DNA from: Acanthamoeba sp. SK_2022b
Taxonomy: Eukaryota; Discosea; Longamoebia; Acanthamoebidae
Direction of reading: 5' to 3'
Assembly (NCBI GenBank): GCA_027943245.1
Contig: JANDJZ010000268.1
Location: forward strand, 1-58,101
DNA length: 58,101 nucleotides
This document shows, one piece after another, positions 22,691 through 32,722 of this stretch. The notes beneath the pieces were generated by a model that was not told the origin of the DNA, ran no database searches, and saw nothing but the letters and a program-made list of their open reading frames with translations. Positions within the stretch are counted from its first letter, which is position 1; every line of letters begins with the position of its first letter. Made by a program: the position numbers and the translations under genes.

Positions 22691-23330
22691 AGCCAAGCCA
22701 CAACAATAACTCAACACCACAACACCAACAACATCACTACAACATTGCCACAACACCACATCTCCACAACACCATAACATTATACAACATCACACCATCA
22801 TCACAACACCACACCATCATCACACAACCACCACATCACCACACCACCACCACACCACAACCAAAATCACAACCACACAACCACCACACTATCACCATAC
22901 CACCACAACACCACCACAACATCACCATAACATCCCACCACATCACACAACGGCAGTACAACACACCATCACCACACCACAGCAAGACACCAACAACATC
23001 ACCACAGCATCACCACAATACCATCACCACAACACCACCACAACATCACCACAACATCACCACCACAACACCACACCACACGACCCACAACACCACAATG
23101 AGATTACATCATCACATCAATACCAGAACACCACATCACCACACAGAGATCACAACAACACCACAACAGCACAACATCATCACCACGATACAACAGCACA
23201 ACGCCATTACAACACCACCACACCACAACACTACGCCACAACACCACACCATACCACACCACCAACGCACCACTCCACCTAACCACCACCTAACCACCAC
23301 CTGACCACCACCTAACCACCACCTGTCCAC
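22690..23330. repeat. (CAC/ACA)n-rich satellite, copy 1
   Basis: About 640 bases made almost only of A and C triplets (ACACCACAAC, CATCACCAC and variants), with strong strand asymmetry: the minus strand is nearly all G and T. It lies directly upstream of the PPR gene and resembles the tract at 29228-29540. Confidence 0.85.
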
Positions 23331-23454
23331 GCATGCACGCACACATGCACGCACACACACGCACGCACACGCATGCATGCACAATTTCCTTGAGATTTTC
23401 TTCGTCTATCTCATCGTAAAGTTTTGTTCGTTGGAGCACTCCAAGAGGACAAAC

Positions 23455-25045
23455 ATGAGGCGGATAGTGCTGCCCGCATCGCTGCGGCAGATAGGGATGC
23501 TGCAGCATCCGTTTCTTCTTCGCTCACGATGTCAAAATAATCCTTGCATTGGTACCGGCTCCCACCGGGCCAACAACACAGGGGTGCGCCAGCCCTTCAG
23601 TGCCCCATTTGCCACAGCGACCACGACCGCTCCCCACGCGCCGCCTGCCAACCGCGCGGCTAGACCCCCGCCATCGGCACCACCAGCAGCGCAACCGAAA
23701 CACCGAAACAGGTCCTCTCCCACTCGGCAAGCAAACAACCGGCCAGACGCCGCCACCACGACGGCAGCAGCGAAAAGCGCCGAGGAAAAGCCTTCAGTGC
23801 GCCAGGTGCAGCAGATGGCCCAGCGCATCAAGCAGTCCGGTTCCGCTTCCCAGCCCCCCCCTCCTGCGCTTATTTGCTCCCATGCCGTGCTCTAGGCACA
23901 CGAGATGACCGTGCACGCCCACGCGCACGCGCACGCTCACCAGGCTCGATTGCCGAGGTGGACTCGCTGGTGGCCACGCTCAAGCGCACACACCAACTTC
24001 ACCCGTGGGCCGTGAGCGCCGTGATGCCTCTGTTGGGTCGCACGCGCCAATGGGAGACGGCCGTTGAGCTGGTCGAGCTGATGCTTGCTGGCCACGTAAG
24101 ATTTCGCCTCCTGCATCCCTTCATCTGCTCTGAGCACCAGCTCAACCTTGACGTCCTGGTGGTGGCGGTGGCGGTGGCTCACAGACACCCAACGCACCAG
24201 GCGTGTTTAGTGCCCTGATCGCAGTGCTGGGCAAGGCTCACCAACCGGACAAAGCGCTCCACTACTTCGCTGAGATCGAGCGCAGAGGACTCACGCCCGA
24301 TGTCTACTGCTTCAGCGCCGTTATAGCTGCGCTGGGTTCTACAGGTCGGATCGACGATGCCGAGCGCTACTTTGCCCAGATGGCCCAGCTGGGCATGGTG
24401 CCCAACGCCCACTGCTTCACCTCCATCATCTCTGCACTGGGCAGTGCAGGTCGGCCTGACGATGCCGAGCGCTACTTTGCCCAGATGACCCAGCTGGGTG
24501 TGGTGCCCAACACCTACTGCTTCAGCGCCCTCATCGCTGCACTGGGCACCGCCAGGCGTGTCGACGATGCCGAGCGCTACTTTGCCCAGATGGCCCAGCT
24601 GGGCGTGGTGCCCAGCGCCCACTGCTTCAGCGCCATCATCGCCGCGCTGGGCAGTGCAGGGCGGCCTGACGATGCTAAGCGCTACTTTGCCCAGATGGCC
24701 CAGCTGGGCGTGGTGCCCAACACCCACTGCTTCAGCGCCCTCATCGCCGCGCTGGGCAGTGCAGGTCGGCCTGACGATGCCGAGCGCTACTTTGCCCAGA
24801 TGGCCCAGCTGGGCGTGGTGCCCAACGCCCACTGCTTCAGCGCCATCATCGCCGCGCTGGGCAGTGCAGGTCGGCCTGACGATGCCGAGCGCTACTTTGC
24901 CCAGATGGCCCAGCTGGGTGTGATGCCCAACACCCACTGCTTCAGCGCCATCATCGCCGCGCTGGACAGTGCAGGGCGGCCTGACGATGCTACGCGCTAC
25001 TTTGCCGAGATGGCCCAGCCATTGGTAGCCAAGATGCGCCAGTAG
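23455..25045 (+). CDS. Pentatricopeptide repeat (PPR) protein
   Basis: Three exons, 23455-23839, 23944-24095 and 24185-25045, join in phase to 465 residues. PPR proteins bind organellar RNA one base per repeat. The N-terminus (MRRIVLPASLRQIGMLQHPF) fits a mitochondrial presequence and is followed by a disordered Ala/Pro/Thr region. The long third exon holds about eight 35-residue repeats of the type HCFSAIIAALGSAGRPDDAE then RYFAQMAQLGVVPN. The 105-bp repeat units are nearly identical at DNA level, so the array expanded or was homogenised recently. No DYW or editing domain follows; the protein ends soon after the last repeat. The gene is GC- and CpG-rich, unlike the surrounding island. The alternative upstream frame from 23377 lacks a presequence-like start. 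Confidence 0.88.
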
Positions 25046-26870
25046 GCCAACGGGAAGTACCCAAGCCAGGCTTGTTGATAAACTTGATTCTTTTTCATTG
25101 CTGGCCAGCCAGTTCAAGACATGATCTCGCCAATTGGAGTTGTACTGAAGAACAGCAAGTCACATCTGAAATTGTTGACATGCGCCTGCTCAACCAGACA
25201 GTACGCCCACGCCCAAGTTCAAGCATCAGAAAGGGGACCCTCTTCACCCTCAACTTCAGGGATGGACCTCTGGGCATTGGAGTGAAGAGTTTAGGTGATG
25301 AACTGAGCTCTTCAATTCATTGCTAATCGTTTTGGGGTTGAGATGGGTTGTGAGCTCTGAACTATCAGCTCCTGAATGATATAATGGTGAGTTCCTACTG
25401 TATACACATACACAATGGAAAAGCAGACACAAAAAAGTCAAGTCATCAGGTAAGTTCTGGTTGGCCAACTTGTTTCAGCAGCATGGAGATGGTGAGGTGA
25501 TGTTCTTTGCTGTGAGCTCCTGTGCCTTGCACAACTTCTTGTGAAACAGTTACCCAATGAAAAGGTGCTCCTGCAGTAAGGTGGGGGCACAGCTTGTACT
25601 GTGTGCACCACTCAACACCATGGGTAATAAGAACAAGCAGGGGCATACATCAGCAATGTCACATAACCAGGAAAATTGTTGGCCAGGATATGCTGTGCAG
25701 GCAGCATCCAGGTGATGGTTGCCATTGTTCAGGCTTTCCATTGTTGAGCACACATTCCTCCTTGCAAAGTGGCTGCACCAGTGTCCTTCAGCAGATGGTG
25801 GGGTGTGACAATTCCACCTTCACAATGGCCTGTATTTTTAGTTTGTTTGTTTGTTCGTTTTTTTTTTTTTTTTTGAGCAGTAAGAAAAAATGGAAAGCAA
25901 AGTGTTGGTGTAACCTGCTTGAGCACTGTGAACAACTGTGGTGATTTTGTTGGCATGCCAATAACATGAAGAGTAGTCAATGGCAATGTCTCCATGGCTG
26001 CTGTCCTGTAACACAGAGAGCTGCTCAGCGCAGGACATATCTGTAAGGGTAGTGACTGCAGGAGCCACCTATTGTGGCAGTCAGTACATAGAAAAAGGTC
26101 CAAAAAAACTTTGAATAAAACATAGAAACAGCTCCAAAACCACTTTGAATACAACATACCAGGTTGCACATCAACTCTGCAAAACCATTTTTTGCTGATT
26201 ATTGGGATGCCACCAGCAAGAGCCCATACTGATTCCAGCTGCTCATAGACAATACCATGGAGGCCCCAGGCTGCAGCAAGTTGAGTTGGAGCTGCTTGGC
26301 GGTGGTGGTTGGGCGAGGACTCTAGCTCTTTCCTTCTCTTCTTCTTGGTGCTGGCAATCCTTACTCCTTTGCCTTACTTGAAGAGCTTTTCAAGTAGTCT
26401 TGGCTTCTGCCTGGTATAGAGTCTTATGGCAGTTTCTAGCTATGACTGACTCCTTTGGGTCCAGGACCCTAAAGTTATGTAACAAGGCCTGCTCATCACC
26501 CATCAACAGTATATCTCTGCTCTTCAGGGGAGAGAACGTGCTGAACACAACCTGCATGGGTTTGTTGGTGAACGTGGTTCTTTAAACTTTTTTTCACCCC
26601 CACAGCATTGGATGCATTCCTGTGAGTGGGGTTTTCTAGAGCCACATGCTTCAAATTTAATCTGCTTAGATCTCCTTGCCCATCATGTGCTGTAGTGTGC
26701 ACACCACCAACACAAAGCTGAGACAACTTTGGTTTTGTTGCCATCAGTAAATTTGACTTCCATTTTGCTACATCAAAGATAAACACCATCATCTTCAACA
26801 AATGGATTTGGTTTCAACAAAACAAACAAAAACTGAAATTCTACCCAATTAAAATCTGTTTTATTGCTCT
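25046..26870. other. CpG-poor island, middle: unidentified decayed sequence
   Basis: Only three CpG occur in the 960 bases 25321-26280, while TpG and CpA are common. Short open frames (for example 25550-25753 and 25838-26068, both minus) have no recognisable family and are broken by stops and frameshifts. I see remnants of coding sequence but cannot name them. Confidence 0.4.
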
Positions 26871-26872
26871 TG

Positions 26873-27012
26873 ACAAGCTTTTACCCTCCTTAAATTATTG
26901 CAAACTTGAAATTAAAATCTTTTATATAGATGTGGTTTACCTATCTAGAGGCAAGCCTTTACCCTCCTTAAATTATTGCAAACTTGAAATTAAAATCTTT
27001 TATATAGATCTG
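26873..27012. repeat. Direct repeat of a unit of about 58 bp
   Basis: The unit containing TTACCCTCCTTAAATTATTG and ending TTTTATATAGAT occurs at about 26875-26932 and again at about 26954-27011, separated by about 20 bases. Its last 14 or so bases recur inverted near 27060-27075. Confidence 0.8.
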
Positions 27013-27591
27013 ATTAATTTTCTGATAGCACCTCATTCCAATGAATGAGCACACAAAAAACACATCTATATAAAAGAAAAAATCAACTAAAAAACACTAA
27101 AAACTGCAAAAACACCAGAAAAAAACAAATTAAAACCAGCATATTGAAATAAAAAACAAAAAAGACAAATAAACAAACAGATAAAGAGATAAAAAAGGAA
27201 AAAGAAACAACAGGATAACAAAAAATAACTTTATAGAAAGACCTGTCATTTGATATAGAGGATGATGTGAATGAAAGAGGTCAGGTGTGTTGGCTGAGAA
27301 GCTACTGTGGTAGGTTGGGTGGGCTTTTTTTGGACAAGGCAATGTTTTTAACTTGGATTGGCTGTCCAAGTTTCATACAAAAGAGCAGCATTGATGGGGA
27401 GGGTACCTGAGTTCACAGGGGTTGTGGCCTTGTGCTCAGCAGGATTTTTTTTGGAACTGGTGCTTTCTGCCCAGTATGGCTGTATTATCCAACTGTGTTA
27501 TCCATTGCCTATGCTGTCACTGTGTCAATTACCAGGCTAAACCATCGGGGTCAGCAACACAGTTACAGCATAGGCGAAGGGAAGAGATGTT
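27012..27591. other. AT-rich stretch with A-rich runs
   Basis: 27060-27230 is mostly AAAAAC-type sequence on the plus strand. The stretch leading to 5S copy 2 has no recognised gene. Confidence 0.4.
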
Positions 27592-27710
27592 GGATACGGC
27601 CACACTGCGCAGAAAGCACCGCTTCCCATCCGAACAGCGAAGTTAAGCTGCGCCAGGCGGTGTTAGTACTGGGGTGGGCGACCACCCGGGAATCCACCGT
27701 GCCGTATCCT
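27592..27710 (+). rRNA. 5S rRNA: 5S ribosomal RNA, copy 2
   Basis: 119 nt with one visible difference from copy 1 (T to C in CCATACTGCG, near the 5' end). Helix I ends and the internal promoter are intact and TTTT follows. Its 3' flank is shared with copy 1 for about 50 bases, and farther on with the flank of copy 3. Confidence 0.95.
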
Positions 27711-29227
27711 TTTGTTGCTCTCTCTGCTCCTGCTCTAATAATGATGGGACATCACTTGGTTAGCAGTATGGCCAGTCTGTACAGTCATGATTAAAAAAGA
27801 AGATACTCTTTGCCCTCTAATGTCTGCAACATTTCTTTAATCTGTAGCTATCTTGTCTTCCTGACAATGTGCCCATCTTGTGATTAACCAAGCACTATCA
27901 CTGCATACCCAGGCAATTAGGTGCTTGGCTCTGTGGCATGGCATTATTTCTCCATCTGGCACTCAGCACAATGTCCACTGCAATGAAGGGAGGAGTTCTT
28001 CAGCATCAGGATGCACTAGCCAACAAGCATTCTGGGCTGGTAAACACTTAAATTTGGACAGTGCTTATGGATGGCCCATGTGGAACAAGCCAACTTGCAA
28101 AGAGGGAGAGAAATTTTTATTTGGTCTGAATGGTGAAAGGATGGTCAGCAGTGCACAAGCAGGAGCGCTTGGCTAAGGATGGGTGTGAGGATGAGATGTT
28201 GTGGAAGGAGGGTGGTTGTTCTAAGCTGGGTTCATTACCATCACCCAGACTAGGCTGTTGTCATAGGCAAAGAAGGAGAGCCCGTGTGGCACCCAGTTGA
28301 GGGGGGTGAGGGGATGCACACCTCCTGGCCTTGAGCCACCCTTGTACTGGATGTACAATGGTGGCTGTTCTGCCTCAGCAATCACCAGTAGCTCATTGAG
28401 CTGCTTGATGAGGGGGCCACTCAGTAGTACAATCTTGCCAACTTGGTGCTGCTGCACTGGGCAGTTCGTGGTGATGTTATTAACACAGCACTGCTGGCAA
28501 GACTTGAGTGTGCACTTCTGAGAATCACCTGCCTACATAAGCACACAGCAAACTGCCCCAACAGGCATGTGTGTGGCATGCCAAAGCAAACCAGATTCTG
28601 TGCCTGACCTCAATGAGCATGGGCAGTGCAGGAGGGCCATGTGCAGGCAGCGTGGCTGCCTGCTGTTGCCACCTCTTGGCACTCCTTTCCTGCTCCTTCT
28701 CCCTTGCTACAGTGAGGACTGGATTTGAGAGATGGTGAAAGCTGGCCTCCCACTCCTGGTTGAGGTAAGTGATGGCGTGGTCAGCAGCTTCTCTCTCCTG
28801 AGGCCAGATGTGGTTCTGGAGCCTGTTGTGCCAGCCCTCCAGGCAGTGATCACCAGAGGGGACCTTCTATCTCCTGTGGAGTGATCTTGGTGCACTATGC
28901 TGTTGCAATCTTGTGCTTGAGAATTGCTTGTTGTGTTCAAATGACCGCACCCTTTGCTCCTTGATGGCCTGGACAGCTGCTTCAAGATAAGCTGCATAGT
29001 GGAACATATATCAACTTGCTGGTGCCATTGTGATTCACACTTGATCAGTCTCCAACTTCAACATCAACCTAGCTCACCAAACCAGTTAAATGTGTGTTGG
29101 ATGTAAGAAAAGGCCAATAAAAGAACCTTTGTCAGCACAACTGCAACCAACACCTTCTCCATTAGTGTCTACATGATGATGGCAGAGGTGGGTGATATGA
29201 GTGAGTGTACTGAGATCCACACAACAG
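27711..29227. other. CpG-poor island: shared 5S flank and unidentified decayed sequence
   Basis: About 27895-28020 matches the sequence directly downstream of 5S copy 3, including ATTATTTCTCCATCT and GGGAGGAGTTCTTCAGCATC. The rest holds open frames (28221-28457 and 28707-28997, both minus) that I cannot identify. Confidence 0.45.
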
Positions 29228-29540
29228 TGTCACCACCACACCACCACCACCACACCACCACACCACCACCAACCACAACACCACCACACCACCACCAACC
29301 ACAACACCACCACACCATCACCACAACACCACCACCACAACATCACCACACCACCACACCATCACCACACCACCTCACCACCACAACACCACAACACCAC
29401 CACAACATGACCACAACACCACCACCACAACACCACCACCACAACATCACCACCACACCACCACCACACCACCTCACCACCATAACACCACCACACCACC
29501 ACCATAACACCACCACACCACCACCACAACATCACCACTG
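29228..29540. repeat. (CAC/ACA)n-rich satellite, copy 2
   Basis: About 310 bases of CACCACAACACCACC-type sequence, strand-asymmetric as at 22690-23330. It lies directly upstream of the gag-like relic. Confidence 0.85.
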
Positions 29541-29759
29541 TTGTGAGCTACCTAATAAGGCCAACAACAGAGACAACAACAGACAAATGAGAATGCAGCA
29601 GGCAGCTGGCTTTATCATTCTGTGTCTGGATACACAGTTCAGGTCAATATGCTCACACCTCAAAGACCTGAGGGAGATGCTGAAGGCACTCAATGAGCAG
29701 CTCACACCTAAGACGATGGGGTACCACACACTCTACCTCAAGCGCTACTTGAGGATGTG
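29541..29759 (+). pseudogene. Probable copia-type gag fragment (decayed retroelement)
   Basis: The open frame after the satellite reads QQAAGFIILCLDTQFRSI, then LREMLKALNEQLTPKTMG and YLKRYLRM before a stop. The spacing of hydrophobic residues and the end in L-x-K/R-x-LxxM resemble the gag polyprotein of Ty1/copia elements (UBN2-type). Downstream (29760-30400) further frames are broken and no protease, integrase or long terminal repeat was recognised. It is a relic at best. Confidence 0.4.
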
Positions 29760-31072
29760 ATATGGTGGTAACTTCACAGCTGAGGCAGGTTGGAGTATTT
29801 GAGGACCTGTGGGTGAGTAACACATGGCAGTTAGAGATGCCCACAAAAGCACTGTGCACCTGGCTGGGGTGGTGCCTGGCAAAAACAAGCTTGACACACA
29901 CCTTGATGAAGCCAAACTTTGAGCAAGACCATGGTGGCAATGGTCTCAGTGATCCACATCTCTGGAGGCCGTGGTTGATGAAACTGTGACTGCCAAGCTT
30001 GAAGTGCCAGTACTTCCAGGAAGATGGATGAGGCACCAGCATGGGAAGTATCACATCACTTGAACCATCCATAATCACAGAGAAGATTCCACCAGGATCA
30101 GGCTTGCTTCCTGCTCATGTGGTGATACATCTTGTACTCCTGTTTATTCAGATGGGCCCTCTGTGCTGTTGTCATGTGTAATCAGTCAATCATTTGTTGA
30201 TGCACAGATGCCAGGACACAGAACTTGGGGAATTTGACATTCTTGTGGTCTGTGTGAAAGAGCTTAAAGAGGGTGGCTTAATCATACTGTAGCCCTGCTG
30301 CATCATTGCTCTGCAATAGAGCTTGTAGAGATGATCCTTGGTTAAATCATGGGTATATAGATGTTGGAAGAATGGATGTGAACAAATCTGATACACCACA
30401 CAATAAATGGTAAGTCCCTATTTGTGATAGCATGGCAATGGTGGTGGCATGGAGGAGAATACATGTGAATTTGATTGTGTACACGTACTGAGGGGCTGAT
30501 CTGCTACCTGTCTGGGTCTGAAATTACCTTCAGGACTAAGCTGCTGTCTGTTGCAATGGGAGGAGTTCTTCAGCATCAAGCATGTGTTGGCAAAAAAAAG
30601 GATACTGGGTCATGTGGGGTCTGCTGCAAGCAGATCCTTTGGGAGAAATTTCCTTAACAGAGAGTATCTCGCTTGCTAGCACATATGCAATTTCTTTCTC
30701 CATGTGTTACAATCATTAACTGCATACATGTACGTGATTGCTGATGCTGGTGATTGTAGCCCTTAACCACCTGACTTGAAGATGCTGTGGCGCAGGAGTG
30801 GACCTCCACCCAGCATGAGTGTAAATCTGCCATGTGTACAGATTTCAAGGTGATGGTAAGCAACTTTGATAACTGGGTTCCTGTGTCTGCTTCAGAGTAC
30901 ACATATGTGATGTTCCCTCAAGCACTATACATCATCTTCATTGGTTGAGTGAACAAGTCCAACACTTTCAACACCAACTATGGTCAGGATATTGTCAGTG
31001 GAGTGTACTACGTGAATGCCATCCTTTGTGGAACTCTGATGCGTAGGCTGGCTGTACACGAAGGCACCTATT
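29760..31072. other. CpG-poor island: unidentified decayed sequence
   Basis: No intact gene. A short repeat (AGGAGTTCTTCAGCATCA, about 30561-30578) is shared with the flanks of 5S copies 2 and 3. Confidence 0.4.
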
Positions 31073-31660
31073 GGGGGGCAGCTCACAAAAGGGAATATAA
31101 AACCCATTAAGGGATTTAAGGTAGAAGAAGGAAGACTCAGTTATCAGATTTATGATTTGGCTGCCAAAGATAGTCCCCAGTTAAATTAATATGTTCCCAA
31201 CCAAGAGGTGAGAGATGTTTGAGTAGACTTTTATCTATCACCTGTCCCTGATTTTTAATATATTCAATAGCTCTTTCCAAATGAACCGTGTTCCACAGCC
31301 CACTTGCTCAGTAAGATTGACTTTCAAAGCTACAATCACACACTTCTCCCAATCTATTGAAAAATACAGCTTTTGCTAAAGAATTTCTGGATTCTCCCTT
31401 ATTCAGACCTGCATTTACACAACAACACAGTTCAGTATCTTGTAACCAATCTAGGGTAAATAAGCTATGTTCAATACAACCTAACTCACGCAAGGCTACT
31501 GCAAGCCCATTTTGACAAGGATAACTACCCAGCTTACATAACATAACAGAAGCCATTACAGTACCTTCCTGAATAGAGGTAGCCAAATGTAGAATTTCAT
31601 CCCAATGACTATGGATACATTTCTGGTTTATGGTTCCACCAATTAGAGGGGATAATCACT
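31073..31660 (-). pseudogene. tnpA: Fossil of a bacterial Tn3-family transposase (C-terminal part)
   Basis: Read on the minus strand from about 31660 to the stop at 31137, one frame gives [70 protein letters not shown], then LWNTVHLERAIEYIKN and LSPLGWEHINLTGDYLW. This is the conserved C-terminal region of Tn3-family TnpA. Arginine codons are replaced: [21 protein letters not shown] and EVCDCSF carry Cys or His where the family has Arg, each explained by CGT to TGT or CAT. The stop after QSY is TGA where CGA is expected. About nine codons are missing before LWNT. Past the stop, GGGGGGCAGCTCACAAAAGG (31073-31092, plus) could be the element's terminal repeat. It is dead and bacterial in origin. 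Confidence 0.85.
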
Positions 31661-31981
31661 GGCCTGCTTTGAGCTAAGCTACAGCTACCATATCCTTATG
31701 TCTGCTCTCAAGCCCAGTGCAAGCTAGCTCAGATGATAGACTTCTTTTTTTGGAGATGCAAATGACATTGCTAATTGGATTGGTGCTTTCAATGTCAATC
31801 TGTCCAACCAGGGTACACAGCTGTTCAACACATTCTTTCTGCATTTATTCTCACTGCCAGGAACACCCTCCTTTGTAACCTACTCACAAGCTTTCCCCTT
31901 CAAGCAGTGATAGTTAACCTGAATAGCACAAGAAGCACTACCAGAGCACCTACAATGACAACTTTCAGGAGAAGGCAGCAA
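31661..31981. other. CpG-poor island: unidentified sequence
   Basis: The transposase similarity ends near 31660. An open frame at 31775-32062 (plus) is not recognised and runs into the MITE-like element. Confidence 0.4.
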
Positions 31982-32114
31982 ACTAATTGTTCAGGAAGTG
32001 AGACTTTTCTGTTGACAGCACCTGTATGGGAAGGTGTCCTAAATGTCTACAGCTGCATATGACTGTTGAAAACTGTAAAAGAAGGGGCAGTGTCTCATTT
32101 CCCCAAACACTCAG
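31982..32114. mobile_element. MITE-like element, copy 2 (reverse orientation, diverged)
   Basis: TTGTTCAGGAAGTGAGAC at the left and GTGTCTCATTTCCCCAAACA at the right are degraded versions of the ends of copy 1. The interior shares GGGAAGGTGTCCTAAATGTC-type sequence and TGACTGTTGAAAACTGTA with copy 1 read in reverse. Confidence 0.65.
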
Positions 32115-32385
32115 CAAGAAGAGGGAGGACTCCTTCCCTTTCAAGGGACAAGGGTGCTAGGGGAAGCAAGTCCCAATGATGCTCCAGTGGCTCTTGGTTA
32201 ATGGCTTTGTTGTTGTGATTGTTGTTGCTGCTGAAACTTGTGCTCTTGTTATTGATGTGCTTAGTGCATCCTGATGCTGAAGAACTCCTCCCTTCATTGC
32301 AGTGGACATTGTGCTGAGATGGAGAAATAATGCCATGTCTGCCAAGCACGCCTGGGTATGCAATGACAGCAGAGAGAGCAACAAA
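32115..32385. other. 3' flank of 5S copy 3 (shared repeat)
   Basis: Read on the minus strand, the sequence after the 5S gene matches about 27895-28020, so this flank belongs to a dispersed repeat associated with 5S. Confidence 0.6.
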
Positions 32386-32504
32386 AGGATACGGCACGGT
32401 GGATTCCCGGGTGGTCGCCCACCCCAGTACTAACACCGCCTGGCGCAGCTTAACTTCGCTGTTCGGATGGGAAGCGGTGCTTTCTGCGCAGTATGGCCGT
32501 ATCC
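32386..32504 (-). rRNA. 5S rRNA: 5S ribosomal RNA, copy 3
   Basis: 119 nt on the minus strand, intact ends and internal promoter, followed by TTTT. It carries the same 5' flank (GAGGACAGCGTAGGCGATGG) as copy 1 with minor changes, but in inverted orientation relative to it. Confidence 0.97.
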
Positions 32505-32722
32505 AACGGTGTTGGCCATCGCCTACGCTGTCCTCCACAGGTGTTTGAGGAAGCGAGAATGCTGCTTGGCTGGGTTACTTCTGCAAGCGGCTGACCAAGA
32601 AGGTTACGGACCTTTTGCACCTTTCGAGGTTTGAAAAAGATACTACTATGTTCACCACCCCTTATAATTCATTAATTCAACAAATATGTTCTCACGTCCG
32701 CACCCCGCCTCTGCTCGCACGA

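Noticed and set aside
22690..23330. Possible CRISPR-like or repeat-protein array in the CAC-rich tract
   Set aside because: There are no constant repeats with unique spacers. It is simple A/C triplet sequence in a eukaryotic genome.
24179..25117. Open frame of 312 residues antisense to the PPR array, with repeats ending in AQLGHLGKVAL-type sequence
   Set aside because: It is the complement of the PPR repeats. The periodic pattern comes from the 105-bp units, and the sense frame has splice sites and a known fold.
31137..31660. Simple bacterial contamination of the assembly
   Set aside because: CpG-directed decay, a stop at an expected CGA codon, a deletion and CpG-poor flanks argue that this copy aged inside the amoeba genome. 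Long reads would settle it.
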